This document shows, piece after piece, positions 22,295 through 33,612 of a DNA stretch of 64,000 nucleotides. A program made the position numbers and the translations under genes. The notes under the pieces are model-generated. The model was not told where the DNA came from. It worked only from the letters and a program-made list of their open reading frames with translations, and made no database searches. Source of the DNA: Corallium rubrum (Eukaryota; Cnidaria; Anthozoa; Scleralcyonacea; Coralliidae); NCBI GenBank assembly GCA_964035015.1, contig OZ035998.1, positions 28,121,262 to 28,185,261 on the forward strand. The letters run 5' to 3'. Positions within the stretch are counted from its first letter, which is position 1; each line of letters opens with the position of its first letter.

Positions 22295-22334
22295 CTTCTC
22301 GACGTTTCGAGCGAAGGCCCTTCGTCAGGAGAAA
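22295..22334 (-). ncRNA. Penelope-type hammerhead ribozyme motif
   Basis: On the minus strand: stem I TTTCTC, core CTGACGA, stem II region AGGGCCTTCGCTC, GAAA, minimal stem III ACGT, cleavage C, and stem I partner GAGAAG (six pairs, one G-U). CTGANGA and GAAA are the invariant boxes. The two-base-pair stem III is typical of hammerheads in Penelope-like elements. No RT of that class was found nearby, so this is probably a solo terminal fragment. Confidence 0.7.
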
Positions 22335-22700
22335 TTAGTAAACAACTCACATGTGGTTCACGCGTATTTATATATTAAAGCAATCTTGTGATCGGCCAAT
22401 ATTGGACAATTTTTTATATGCATCAGACGTCACAAGCTCGGTAAAGCAAAATCTTTACTTATGATAAGTATGCATGTCTGAAGTTTTCTTTCAGTGAATG
22501 TCGTTTTCACATCATTGCACTACAACATTTTCAAAAACACAGAAAGCACTCAACTATCAGCAAAGTACAATTTTATTATATTTACTCAGCTTGTGACGTC
22601 AAATAATGACGCTAAATAACATAATGAATATTAAAATATAAAATTTAAATAAAATCGCGCAAGTTCAATTCTTTTGAAACAAATGTGTATAATTTAAATC

Positions 22701-22871
22701 TTTAAAAATGAATATCAGAGCCCAGCAAATGACTTTGAAACAAGACATAATAAAAAGAAAAGAAAATTTATTTACTGACGTTTCGTTGTTATATCAGTAA
22801 ATAAATTTTCTTTTCTTTTTATTATGTCTTGTTTCAAAGTCATTTGCTGGGCTCTGATATTCATTTTTAAA
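22701..22871. repeat. Perfect 78-bp-arm hairpin with hammerhead-like loop
   Basis: Arms 22701-22778 and 22794-22871 are exact reverse complements, with a 15-nt loop at 22779-22793. On the minus strand the apex reads CTGATATAACAACGAAACGT, containing CTGAT...CGAAACGTC, but the CTGANGA box is broken. It lies 370 bp from the hammerhead at 22295-22334. It looks like two Penelope-type ends joined head to head, or a folded-back insertion. Confidence 0.8.
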
Positions 22872-23544
22872 TTGCGTTTTCCGCCTGGTGTGTCTATCGC
22901 TACAATTTAAATCTTATCTATAATATAGTTACACATAAATCGGTTACACATAAGTCCTTTACGGGTTTCACTAAAAAAAGTATGCATTTGTGAAGACAAA
23001 TTGTTCATATTACTTGGATTACATTAATAATTATGATTATTAATCAGAACGCCATAAATTAAAAATTTTGATTTTAGTTGATATTACTTTTTAAACTCAA
23101 ACTTATCAACTTATCAATAATCCCCCAAATTGGACAATTTAGACCCCGTTCACACGAGTCCGGAGCGAGTTGAAAACGGCGCTAAAAAGTCACAAAACGC
23201 CGTTGCGTTCACACGAGTCCGGAGCGAGTTGAAAACGGTGCTAAAAAGTCACAAAACGCCGTTGCCTTCACACGGCACCGGATCGAAATTGTGTGAAAAC
23301 GGCGCTCTTACCGGAGCGTTTTGAAAACGATTTCTAGACGGAGCGAGATGAAAACGGAACTCTTGGCGGTGTCGTGTGAACATAAGATCCGGCACTTTTT
23401 CGCTCCGCTTTAGTACCCAGTTCCTAAATTTCCAGCTTCTAACCAAACGGCTGGCGTATTTTTTCAGCGATAGAAAATTGTATTTGTCTTCTCGACTTAA
23501 AGCTTCTGCTAAGAACTTGTGCTGCTATTTGAACAATTGTAACA

Positions 23545-23640
23545 TTACTAGAAATACATGAATGCAACAACCCCTCGCCCGCTTTTACATGCTTTTTTGA
23601 AACACCCCCCACCCACCCACCCCCTGATTAAAAAAAGCAC
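23545..23640 (+). repeat. Dispersed repeat family F, copy 4
   Basis: ATTACTAGAAATACATGAA, ACAACCCCTCGCCCGCTTTT and a C-rich CCCCCCACCC stretch match the other family members. It is nested inside the TTA-flanked element. Confidence 0.6.
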
Positions 23641-24584
23641 TCCTGATTATACAGCCAATGTAAAAACAAACAAATATAAAAACAAATGATATTAAATCCT
23701 TGGGATATTAAATTATACAATTTATGGATAGGTCGATAGGATGACAAAACTGATTTAAATCATTTAATGAAAGTTGAACATATCAAAGCAAAACTTAGAT
23801 TTCATTATTAAATTCTGGTTGTAAAAATATATTGTTTTTAGGAGGTTTCAAAAGGGATTATTTCTAGCAAGCCTTCAAATGGCTTCTCTATGCCTGTACA
23901 TTTTGCAAAGGCAGAATTAAAAGTTGACAGCTCAAAAATTACATTTATAATAGAGTCTGAGATATAAACAATTCAGTAGAATCGGATTCCAGAAAGAAGT
24001 ATTAAACAGACAACGTTTCAGTCGAAAATTTGGAATCACAGCCAAGAAAACCGACAAAGCCCACGTCCACCACGGTTAATATAAGCGTGATATAAGCCTA
24101 AGATAGTGTTTTAAGTTAGTTTTAGTTAAGCTGACTGATGGTTAATTTGGACGAGCAAAGGGAGAGCACGAAAACGTGAAGCTGCATGTATATTGTTTTA
24201 GGACATAAGACAAAATACAAATCCCCTACCGTTATAAACTTGAAAATCTGCAATTCAGATCGAGGTTTTGTTCCCATACGGCGTTTGGTTTCTTCAGGAC
24301 CTCTGGTTTCGCTTCAACATATATTAAACCGGCTGTTTGTATCCTTTCCTTCGTTGTTCTCTTTTATTATTTAAGTAGAGCAGGCTCCATTTCGTTAAAC
24401 GAAAGCAAAATACTGACAGATTTTTAGTTTTCTTGCCGCTAGTCACCAGTGTCCAACTATTCTTACCGCGTGACACCGTACCAAACATATATATATATAA
24501 ATAAATAAATAAATAAACTATTTCCCAGATTTTGGCTCCCTCGCTTTTTCTACACGCGTGTAAAATGGACTCCACGCGTGTCGA

Positions 24585-24645
24585 GATTAGCACCCTCACC
24601 GGGCTCCGGGCCTTCGGCCCGTCGCCCGGCTCGGGGATTACAACA
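24585..24645. repeat. GC-rich hairpin with TTCG loop
   Basis: CGGGCCTTCGGCCCG forms a short stem closed by TTCG, inside a wider CCGGGC...GCCCGG context that stands out from the AT-rich surroundings. Its role is unknown. It is probably repeat-derived. Confidence 0.5.
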
Positions 24646-25057
24646 TTGACTAGCAAGTATAAATAGAAGATTAAGTCACTAAGGAGAGTACCTAACAGAA
24701 AGACTAAAATTGTAAACCTATAGCATGCACTATACACTTTGGTGCATGCAGTAATATTCTTTGAATCGCTCCTCGTTTCTATTTACTTTTGACGATATAT
24801 ATGGCTATTTAAACAGTACACAGCATTGAAATACTGGATGTACACCAGAAGTTTCCGGAGTCGTGTGAACACCTTCAAAGCGTCGTTAAATTATGACGGA
24901 TTTCGTGTGAACGTAACCATACTTTACCGTTTGTTTTCTACACCGGACTCGTGTGAACGCAGTCTTAGTTTGCGGCAATTTCCTTTTTCCCCAGACAAGA
25001 GTCACCAAATTAATAACCTGTAGTCTCGATACACATACAACATGCACTGATCTACTG

Positions 25058-25215
25058 CAGAGGCGTAGCCAGAAGGGGGGCCGGGGGCCCCGGCCCCCTC
25101 TGGCAAAAGTGCTGGCCCCCCCTGAGAAAATTTGGCTTCATATGCCCCAGTTAAACTGCCCCCCCCCTAGGTTTTTCCCGGCCCCCCTTGACAAAAAATC
25201 CTGGCTACGCCTCTG
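25058..25215. mobile_element. MITE, CAGAGGCGTAGCCAG ends
   Basis: The ends CAGAGGCGTAGCCAG and CTGGCTACGCCTCTG are exact inverted copies. The interior is unusually G/C-homopolymeric. The flanks TGATCTAC (left, two bases out) and TGATCTAG (right) suggest an imperfect 8-bp duplication, compatible with a hAT-type element. No coding capacity. Confidence 0.75.
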
Positions 25216-25219
25216 TGAT

Positions 25220-25930
25220 CTAGAGATCGCGATGCTAACTGCATCTGCGTTCGCAGGTAGGTATCACTAGTACGAAAAAGAAAAACAAAACTTCAACTTA
25301 CCGCCAAACCACAACACGTTTACTGTTGTCACTCCCAAAAAATCTCTTCTCCCTGGATACAATGTACACGCTGACGAACGTTGATTGTTGTACGTAATTT
25401 ACCTAATAACAAGGTAAACAAAATTTATCAAAATAGAAGCCCCAACATTTTTTCTTTCAACAAATTAATATTCGGCAATTATGAACCAGTCATTATTTAT
25501 AGCCGGGGTGGGGGGCGAAGAGAAAATATCTTGCATCACGAAAATTGTTTAACTCCACCATTTTTAAAATAAAAAACCTCACCCTACTCCTATTTTGTTA
25601 CACAAAGTCACATGTTAAGCCTTTCACTAACATTGGTATCCTTTACATAGTAATTTACTCTGGCTAAAACCAGATGAAGGAAAAGGAGAGGTCAGAAGCA
25701 AAAAATCGAGCAGAGGTTTAACAACAAGAAAAAGAAAGCAATACTAAGTCAGAAAAAGAGTACCAAGCAGAGTCTGAAATTTGTAGCAGCAGTGACGACG
25801 GTGTTGCAATTGACATTTTGATCACACGGTTGATGAATACAGTAGTAATTTCAAACCAATTTTGAGTTAATTATGATATACACCAATAAAAATATTATGT
25901 TAATTTTTTTACCCCACCTTTTCCTCTATT
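25220..25930. other. Unannotated stretch
   Basis: No coding frame, transposon end or RNA gene recognised. Confidence 0.4.
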
Positions 25931-25933
25931 AAG

Positions 25934-26530
<597 letters not shown>

Positions 26531-26599
26531 TAGATAGATAAAAAGTGTTAAAAGAATAAATAATAAATTACAAGTACTAATATCTACATGCATGACTAT

Positions 26600-27125
26600 T
26601 TAATATCTATAAGAATTAGACATAATAAAACTGTTTTTAAACCTGTTCGTCTTACATACGGAAAGTTTAAAATTACGCCTATTTCTTAGTGGCATTATGC
26701 CACCATTTAACGGCGGTAGCAAAGCACTTAATTTATGATAACTGTTATTGACAATTTCATCAAATAACTCGTCTGTTGTCTTCGATCACACAAAGTCGGA
26801 ATGTTCATGGTCTCTAAAACTTCTTTATAATGCAGATCAGGAAAAATAATACGGAACGCACGCTTCTGAAGTTTTTCTATTTCATCAGCGAGGCACTGCG
26901 GCAAGGAGTCATGGAATACTTGGCATGCATACAGTGCAGACCGAACCGTAACCAAGGAGCAATATTTGTGCGAAAAGACCGCGGTCAGGATAATTTTACC
27001 GTACCAAGCGACGTCAATAAGGTCTTTATTATATATGGCCAATGTTTTTTTAGTTTTATTTGAAAGTCTAGAATGCAAGTAGCGAGGACAGAAATAAGCA
27101 AATTTCAACACTTTCAGTTACCGTA
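26600..27125 (-). pseudogene. LINE G: non-LTR ORF2 C-terminal fragment
   Basis: Minus-strand tail of an RT protein: YGKIILTAVFSHKY, EIEKLQKRAFRIIFPD, ETMNIPTLCDRR, then after a frameshift near 26740-26760 LLPPLNGGIMPLRNRRNFKL and the end SNSYRY with stop at 26600-26602. About 70 bp of 3' UTR leads straight into (GATA)n and the compound array. The sequence differs from LINEs A and B, so it is a separate family. 5'-truncated and frameshifted, hence dead. Confidence 0.8.
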
Positions 27126-27375
27126 ACCACTGTCGTATTAACCATTTTATTCGCATTGTTGTTGTGGAACAACTTTATCTTTTTGCCCTGTCTAATACCA
27201 GACGTTTTTTCTCGTCAAGGGGAGACGTCTCGGAAAACCATGCATGCATGAAAGAGTTAAAATGTTCGTCGCGGCAAATTCATTTTTACGATATCAGTAC
27301 ACCATTTTAGCTTGAAAAAATTCAAGACAAAGCATAAACCGAAAATAAACATCTTGAAACTCAAAATATGATATT

Positions 27376-27418
27376 TTGGTGATATTTCGATTTTATTACA
27401 AAATCATCATCAGACCAA
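27376..27418 (-). ncRNA. Hammerhead ribozyme motif
   Basis: Minus strand: stem I TTGGT, core CTGATGA, stem II GATTTT-GTAAT-AAAATC, GAAA, minimal stem III ATAT-type (A-T-A-T), cleavage C, stem I partner ACCAA. All invariant boxes are in order and both helices pair perfectly. The short stem III is Penelope-like. Confidence 0.75.
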
Positions 27419-27439
27419 GTGACTTGCTTAATTTCCGAT

Positions 27440-28350
27440 TTTGTTTTTCAATTTTTGTATTGACCCAGCATTACCGATTATGTATTCGAGACTTTGTAAT
27501 ATTCAAATTCTAAAATACACCGCACATATATGCTGACTGGATAACAGCGCACTTCAGAAGGCTGTCGGTAGAACGACTACGGTAGTATGGACCAGGATCG
27601 AGTCATTATTAGATATAGACGCAACCCAGGCGAGACGAATCATGATGAACTCAAATGACTTTATGCGACTGCTGAAGAGTAGATTTCCAATCTACTTCGT
27701 CAGACAGAAGCGCCCCAAGGCCGCTAATGTGCTAAAGACTGTTCGAGCCTAGGTAGAACCAACCAGACTGCAAAAAGAATCGCGTTAATCGCTCACGCGA
27801 CAGACCGATATATATATATAATAAGGCTTAATAATATCTTTAATAGAAATAACTCAAATAAGTATCGGCTCTGGTGCGAAAATAGTTTCGTTTTAACAAT
27901 AACAAAGGGACAGAACGTGAAAATTTATTAAGATAAAGCCATGTTGGAAATGTATTGCTAGCGTCCACGCATACGCATTGTAACGTTATGCTCGAATGTG
28001 TTGGTAAAAAAAGATAAAATAGTGAATAAGTGCAGGTGTTTGAAGAACAGTCTAGTTATCAACAGTTCTAATAAACTCCTTTTTTTAGATGGAATTAGAT
28101 TGAAGTGCAATTATATGAATAAATTTGGATACGGGGGACTAAGCCAATTGCAGCTCCAAACGGGATACCAACTGTAGCAAGCGGAGTTTTGACACACCCA
28201 CACAACAGAGTTGCAGTGAAGAAAAATGTAATACAACAAAGTACATGCAATCTTATATACAATGTATGACATTACCTGAAAACCTCATACCCAAAGGAGG
28301 AACTACCTTATTTACATTAATTAAATTCCTGCTGCCTGTTCCAATTATTA
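27440..28350. other. Unannotated stretch
   Basis: Contains an 8-bp-stem hairpin AGTAGATT/AATCTACT at about 27681-27701 and a (TA)5 at 27813. No gene or transposon end was recognised. Its proximity to the hammerhead leaves open that 27440-27800 is Penelope or retrozyme body. Confidence 0.4.
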
Positions 28351-28360
28351 GAGATTTTTA

Positions 28361-28771
28361 GATTGACGTTTTTTATTGATAACCGCAAACCGCTAGAAAC
28401 CACGTGACCAATGTCCAGCGGTCAGGCCTAGGTTACACGTTTGCGGTTCACGTTTGTACTGCTAGAACGGCTTCTTGAGGTAAGTGAATTACGGCAAGGT
28501 TTTTATGTAACTTTTACTCAACCAACCCACGTTTGGGGTGTAAATTTATACTCTTACATGTCTGTTGTTCTTGAATCACAACGTTTTTGAATTGAACACT
28601 GAATACCAATGGTGAATACGTATGAACGATTGAAAACCAAACATGGCGACTCGTAACAAGTGAAAATACGAACGCCAATCTAAATGCTCTTTGACAGGTT
28701 AACGTCAAATTTCTAACCGCAAACGTCTAACCGCGGTTTGCAGTTTGCTGTTATAAAAAAGAACGTCAATC
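28361..28771. mobile_element. MITE, GATTGACGTT ends
   Basis: The left end GATTGACGTTTTTTATTGAT runs into AACCGCAAACCGC, and the right end is its complement with a few changes (GCGGTTTGCAGTTTGC to AACGTCAATC). Flanks are TTA/TAA, so a TA duplication or an extended TIR are both possible. No transposase in 411 bp. Confidence 0.7.
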
Positions 28772-28976
28772 TAAAACTCTATATCACTATACGTGTAACA
28801 TGCAATTTACATGTGGGAATGCCACACTACCAAATATGACATAAACCCATATGACAAACACCCCGCCAACAGAAAACCACGAGAAAAACTCCAATATATC
28901 AAATTCAGACAAAATACCACATTTTCCCTTTAAATATTTTTGAGTAAAGTATATGATGTTGCGACATTATAAACAT

Positions 28977-29047
28977 TTGATTTAATGAACGATCGCTCAT
29001 TAAATCAAATGTCGATTTAATGAACGATCGCTCATTAAATCAAATGT
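28977..29047. repeat. Tandem pair of a near-palindrome
   Basis: Two head-to-tail copies of a ~36-bp near-palindrome (ATTTAATGAACGATCGCTCA core, arms ACATTTGATT / AATCAAATGT). Each unit could form a cruciform. Confidence 0.8.
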
Positions 29048-29049
29048 TC

Positions 29050-29940
29050 CGATGACAACATGCAGCGCAAGTGACTCTTTGAAATTGCGTTCACCGAAAA
29101 AATAACAAAAAATAACACGTAATTCAATACAGAGCTACCTTGTACATTCTCAATTCTGTGACAAACTAAATCCCAATCATGGGAAGCATTCAGAGCAACA
29201 TTCTAGGTGAAAAGCTAGTATGTTCCAACGGTATATCACAATATTTGACTTTTTTAGTCAACAATAATTTATTCCGATTCTTTTATTTACATGCCATGCA
29301 ATGTTATGTCTACTTTATATCTGTACTAATTAGATTGTTCTTATAATTAAAAACGTGAAAAAGGATAAGACAATGTAGGATTTTTGTCTGAATTGGTAAC
29401 TGAGAAGTATTAAATTCGGTGAGGTTTTTGTCGGCGGGGGGTTATCAGTGGGGTTTTTGTCGCCGGGGGTTCTCTCATGTAGGTTTTTTGGCATATGGAC
29501 TTTATTCAAACGGTTATATAATATATGGTATGCGAGTATAGTACAAATCTCGCGCCAAATTATCAGTATCTCGTAGATACATGCGGTATTCGTCACACCG
29601 CTTGCCTTGCATCGGGTTGGAGAATTTGGAGTGGATATTGCATTTGGTGCACATTTGCTAAGTGAGTAGGTCTGTTTATTTCCCTATGGCGCGAAGTCCT
29701 GTCGTCTATTAGCCTTCCGAATTTGAAGGAACCACGATCCTTAGAACTTGTTACCGGTTTTTAACCAACCTCGCTCCCAGGGTATTTTGCCTCCACTGTG
29801 AAAGGTCGCCAAAAATGGCCCTGGTATTAGCTGGTCACATAACAACCAAAATTCTGAGGTGTTCAAACAAGATCATTTATGCAGATAACACATGAAAGAC
29901 TATTTCATGGTCTTCGATGCAAGAGAATTTCCTCATCTAT
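29050..29940. other. Unannotated stretch
   Basis: No coding region or element recognised. It contains G-rich GGTTTTTGTCG repeats near 29420-29480. Confidence 0.4.
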
Positions 29941-30195
29941 AGCTATTTAGTAGAAACTTACTAGTATCCTATTGCAAATGCTGCAATCTGATTGGCTACT
30001 CTACTCGGTATCTATTCGTCAATAGATAGCGAGTAGCAAATTGAGTACCAGTACTCGCGCGGCCATGCAGTAAAACAACATGGAGGATACGAGGAGTGAA
30101 AGATTGTTTTGCCTTGATTTTCGCACAGAAACAATGGTTATGCTTCGTTTTTTGAAATAATTTGGAAGAACTAAGGTACACAAGTTAGTTTCTAC

Positions 30196-30306
30196 TAAAA
30201 TAATTAGATTATTCGCTCTCAATTTCTATGAGATGATAGTTGACTCGAGCTCCGCTCTCGTCAACTATTCACTCATAGAAATTTCGAGCTCATAATCTAA
30301 TTGTTA
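30196..30306. repeat. Family J inverted repeat, copy 2
   Basis: TACTAAAATAATTAGATTAT...ATAATCTAATTGTTAAATA with the inner pair ATTTCTATGAG / CTCATAGAAAT and GTTGACTCGAG / CTCGTCAAC. Same plan as 2334-2460 and 33388-33480. Confidence 0.65.
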
Positions 30307-30308
30307 AA

Positions 30309-30434
30309 TAGTGATCTCAATTTGCAGCCTGGTTTTATTGTAGTATTCGAATATACTTATCGTATAATTAGAGTGATCTCAATTTGAAGCCTGGTTTTAT
30401 TGTAGTATTCGAATATACTTATTCTATAATTAGA
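30309..30434 (+). repeat. 63-bp direct tandem duplication
   Basis: Two adjacent copies starting GTGATCTCAATTTG, differing at about three positions. A recent local duplication. Confidence 0.9.
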
Positions 30435-30613
30435 TTTGTTAAATTTTAACCCAATTTATTGTATGTCAAAAACGTTCTGACTTCTGAGTTCTCAAGCGCG
30501 ACTCACACCCACAACATTCTGATCGCCGGCATAACTCTCTTTCCGAGTAAAATAACTCGAAAAAAATTTAGTACACAATTCTCATGTCCGAGCTAGCATG
30601 CATATCCCTTCTC

Positions 30614-30775
30614 TTAAGCCTGGTTTCCATAAGATCGTCTCGATCGCCCCAATCGTCCCGATCGACTGAATTCATCCAATCAGATTGGGCGATTCGAAAT
30701 ATCTCTAGTCTGATTGGAGAAATTTGGGCAACCGGGGGCGATCAAGACGATCGTATGGCTTTAACAACATGCATT
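30614..30775. mobile_element. MITE, GCCTGGTTTCCATA family
   Basis: The left end TTAAGCCTGGTTTCCATAAG continues ATCGTCTCGATCGCC, and the right end GGCGATCAAGACGATCGTAT continues GG, complementary. The same GCCTGGTTTCCATA word borders the MITE at 43825-43990, linking the families. TTAA-like flanks. Confidence 0.7.
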
Positions 30776-30809
30776 CACGACTTCTACATTACCACTTCGC
30801 ATAGCAGGT

Positions 30810-31315
30810 CTTAAAAATTTTCTAGTGACTAGAAAATCTTCAAAGGTTGTAAAGATTTCCTACAGTAACTATAGCAAATCTTCAGAGTTCCTGAAGATTT
30901 GATAGTGACTAACGAATCTTCAAAGCGTTTGAAAATTTGATAGTGACTAGCGAATCATCAAAGGTTGTAAAGATTTCCAGTAACTAGCGGATCTTCAAAG
31001 ATTTTGAAGATTTGCTATAATGACTAGCAAATTTTCAAACAAATCTTGAAAGGTTTAAAGACTTGCTATAATAGTGACTAGAGAATCTTCAAACATTTTG
31101 AAAATTTGCTGGTCGATCGACTTACAGACGTTAGAAAATTGAAGATTTGCGGGTGAATAACGAATGTTTTAAGATTTTTAAGATTTGCCAGTGAGTAGCG
31201 AGTGTTTAAAGATTCCGAACATTTTTAGCGACTATCGAATCTTCCAAAGTATCTGAGATTTGCTAGTGACTAGCAAATCTTCCAAGGTTCAGGAGATTTT
31301 CTAGTGACATAGCAT
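30810..31315. repeat. Diverged minisatellite of self-complementary units
   Basis: About ten irregular units of roughly 40-60 bp combining GATTTGCTAGTGACTAGCAA and TCTTCAAAG variants. AGATTTGC and GCAAATCT lie in opposite orientation within units, so each unit can form a small hairpin. Confidence 0.75.
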
Positions 31316-31510
31316 CTCACTGTCGATCAAAACGTTATATATGGGCTTAAGTCTCGCTTGGGAACGCAAAAGAAATTTTCTGAGTGAAATAGCTGGAAAA
31401 ACATCTAAACGCAATTCTAGCTCATATCCGGGCTGACATGCATGCATTTCTTCTTTTGTTATTATAATCTCCTATATATAAACTGAATGAGCTACCCTAT
31501 TTAAACAAAG

Positions 31511-31518
<8 letters not shown>

Positions 31519-31583
<65 letters not shown>
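31519..31583. repeat. (TA)n microsatellite
   Basis: About 32 TA units. Confidence 0.97.
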
Positions 31584-31585
<2 letters not shown>

Positions 31586-31670
31586 GACAAAGATTACATC
31601 TCTTGGCGCCGCCTTTGTACGCTGCTGCACGCTCGATAATTGACCATTTAGTTAGTTTCAGAAATTGCAG

Positions 31671-31784
31671 CTTGATGTTAGTAATAATTGTCAGTTGCTT
31701 GTTGTTTGCTTGATGTTAGTAATAATTGTCAGTTGCTTGTTGTTTGCTTGATGTTAGTAATAATTGTCAGTTGTTTGTTGCTTG
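31671..31784 (+). repeat. Three 38-bp tandem repeats
   Basis: Units start CTTGATGTTAGTAATAATTG at 31671, 31709 and 31747 with almost no divergence. An inverted piece (CAACTGACAATTATTAA) occurs at about 31868-31885. Confidence 0.9.
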
Positions 31785-31850
31785 CTAGCATTCAGAAGGT
31801 TGTGGGTTCGAGTCCCGCTTAGAGCTCAGAGTTTTTCTGAGTATTACTAA
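31785..31850 (+). mobile_element. SINE-like Pol III box B fragment, copy 1
   Basis: CATTC.GAAGGTTGTGGGTTC followed by GAGTCCC is a good box B (GGTTCGAGTCCC). The same context, then GAGCTCAGAGTTTTT and TCTGAGT, recurs at 32275-32350. No complete tRNA fold, so a SINE remnant is likelier than a tRNA gene. Confidence 0.55.
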
Positions 31851-31984
31851 CACAGCTTGTACAGCAAACAACTGACAATTATTAATTGACTATTTGATTG
31901 CGAAATTTATGACGTTGTCTTTGAGGTCCCAGATGTGTTTTGATAATGCTGTGTCACAGAAGTCATGCAAACGACGTGAATCTG

Positions 31985-32170
31985 ATGCGGGTAAAAAGCG
32001 CAAAATCCGATTCGATCCGATCTGAGAAAAGAAGAACAAAATCCGATCCGATCCGATCCGAGACAAAAAGAACAAAATCCGATCCGATCCGATCCGAACG
32101 ATAAAAGTTTAGTCCGAATCCGATCCGAACGGATCGTATCGTATCGGATTCGGATTTGCACACCTCTAAT
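31985..32170 (-). mobile_element. hAT-like transposon end with ATCCG iterons
   Basis: Arrays of GATCCGATCCGA-type repeats (three blocks separated by AGAACAAA-like spacers) end in GCACACCTCTA. On the minus strand it reads TAGAGGTGTGCAAATCCGAA, resembling hAT termini that begin with a GGTGTGCAAA motif followed by subterminal repeats. No matching opposite end or 8-bp duplication was identified. Confidence 0.5.
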
Positions 32171-32274
32171 ATATATATATATATATAACAGCGTAACGTT
32201 CTTTCTGAGTAAAATAGCTCGAGAAATATTTACACATGTACAATTCTCATGTCCAAGCTAGCATATGCCATGCC

Positions 32275-32350
32275 CAGCCGTCCTACTGGCATTCGGAAGG
32301 TTGTGGGTTCGAGTCCCATCTGGAGCTCAGAGTTTTTTTCTGAGTTTAAC
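32275..32350 (+). mobile_element. SINE-like Pol III box B fragment, copy 2
   Basis: CATTCGGAAGGTTGTGGGTT then CGAGTCCC, GGAGCTCAGAG and a T-run, paralogous to 31785-31850. Confidence 0.55.
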
Positions 32351-32960
32351 TTACGACAGCTTGTACAGCAGAAACATATACGAAAAAACTTTACCAACTC
32401 AAGCTGAAAACACTAATAACATACAATATCCATGCATCCGTACATTACGACTTTTACATAATTAGATCACACTTGCAAATAGCAGGTTTTAAAGATTTTT
32501 TTCTTAATTTCCTATATATAAACTGAATGAACAACCTCATTTAAATAAAAGTATCTATATCCATGCATCTAAAAAAGGAACTTGACTCTGCTAATATTTT
32601 GAACACAGGGCAAAATTTCTGTTCAGAACGCCTTTTACCCAATGATATGTGTGCCTGCATCTAGTTTTTTTGCTAATAATTATATAGCCACAGGTCGCAT
32701 TTCGTATAGGTAAACCGTGCAATTATTCTCGCAACCCAATTTTAATGCATTTTCTAAAATCTATCACGCAAGTCTAAATGCATACCACAACTATCCCAAA
32801 CAGAACTACAGAAATAAAAATGGGGTTAAATAATAGAGAAGTCTATAAAGTTGACTTTAAAAGTATTAAGCTTCGGATTTGTCTAAGTATATATACTGTA
32901 TATTTAGTATCAACCAACTAGGGGACTATTACAAATCCAGCTTTCTGATTGGGTGAGTTA

Positions 32961-32989
32961 CTAGTGGTCTATTGGTGATAGACCACTAG
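32961..32989. repeat. Perfect 12-bp-stem hairpin
   Basis: CTAGTGGTCTAT, loop TGGTG, ATAGACCACTAG. It could be the core of an undefined hairpin element. Confidence 0.8.
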
Positions 32990-33387
32990 TAGCGTTAGAT
33001 AAACCTTCTTATAACTGGAATACTCTTATTCTGACCAAGCACGACATATTCACACCACAAGCAAAACCTGGAAACTAGGCTGAAAATCAAACATGGCGTG
33101 TGCTAAAATTCTTGTTCGAGTGAAGAAAACATTGGGTCAAAAGTAATGGAAATTTATTCAGTTCGACATTTTCGAATAAGAAAATGAATTCGCTTTTATG
33201 CCTATGGAGTATATCTACACCAAATTTAAAGCATTAATACAATCTCTTGTTTTGTGAGCATGCATTGTTTATCATATGCCATCGAACTGACGAACTAACA
33301 AAAAGGTAAACTATCTGAAAATTTGGAACAATGTTACTTTGATAAGACTTCTTTACATTAAAGAAAAGTTGTTTATGGTTGATACTA

Positions 33388-33480
33388 AAACAATTAGACA
33401 ACTCGCCTTCGTTTTCTAAGAGCAGATAATACTATCAGTTCATAAAAAAAAACTCGGGCTCGTTGTCTAATTGTTAAATA
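33388..33480. repeat. Family J inverted repeat, copy 3
   Basis: ACTAAAACAATTAGACAACT ... GTTGTCTAATTGTTAAATA, the clearest example of the family J ends. Confidence 0.7.
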
Positions 33481-33612
33481 CACCATAGTGATATAAGAAT
33501 TATACTGATTTGAAGATAACGAACGTTTCGTCACTATTCAAGTAACATAAAATTACTTGTTTTAAATAAATTACTTGTTTCGAATTGGCTGAAAAGAATC
33601 CCCTGCCTGCAT

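Larger units (their letters stand above)
23142..24964. mobile_element. 1.8-kb TTA-flanked element with ACACGAGTCCGG ends
   Basis: Left end GACCCCGTTCACACGAGTCC, right end the complement of GACTGCGTTCACACGAGTCC. Both are flanked by TTA (23139-23141, 24965-24967), as for Harbinger-type insertions. The left subterminal region has a 59-bp tandem repeat (units starting about 23148 and 23207, partial at 23265) of CGTTCACACGAG...TTGAAAACGG. The interior holds a family F repeat (23545-23640) and a GC-rich hairpin, but no transposase. Confidence 0.75.

Noticed and set aside
27676..27715. CTGACGA plus strong stem on the minus strand
   Set aside because: No GAAA box follows the stem, so the hammerhead core is incomplete.
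32270..32345. A functional tRNA gene near the GGTTCGAGTCCC box
   Set aside because: Only box B is convincing, no cloverleaf can be drawn, and a paralogue with the same flanks lies at 31785-31850. SINE remnant preferred.
33500..33545. GACGAAACGTTCG on the minus strand as a hammerhead
   Set aside because: No CTGANGA box or stem II is present upstream. At most a decayed remnant.
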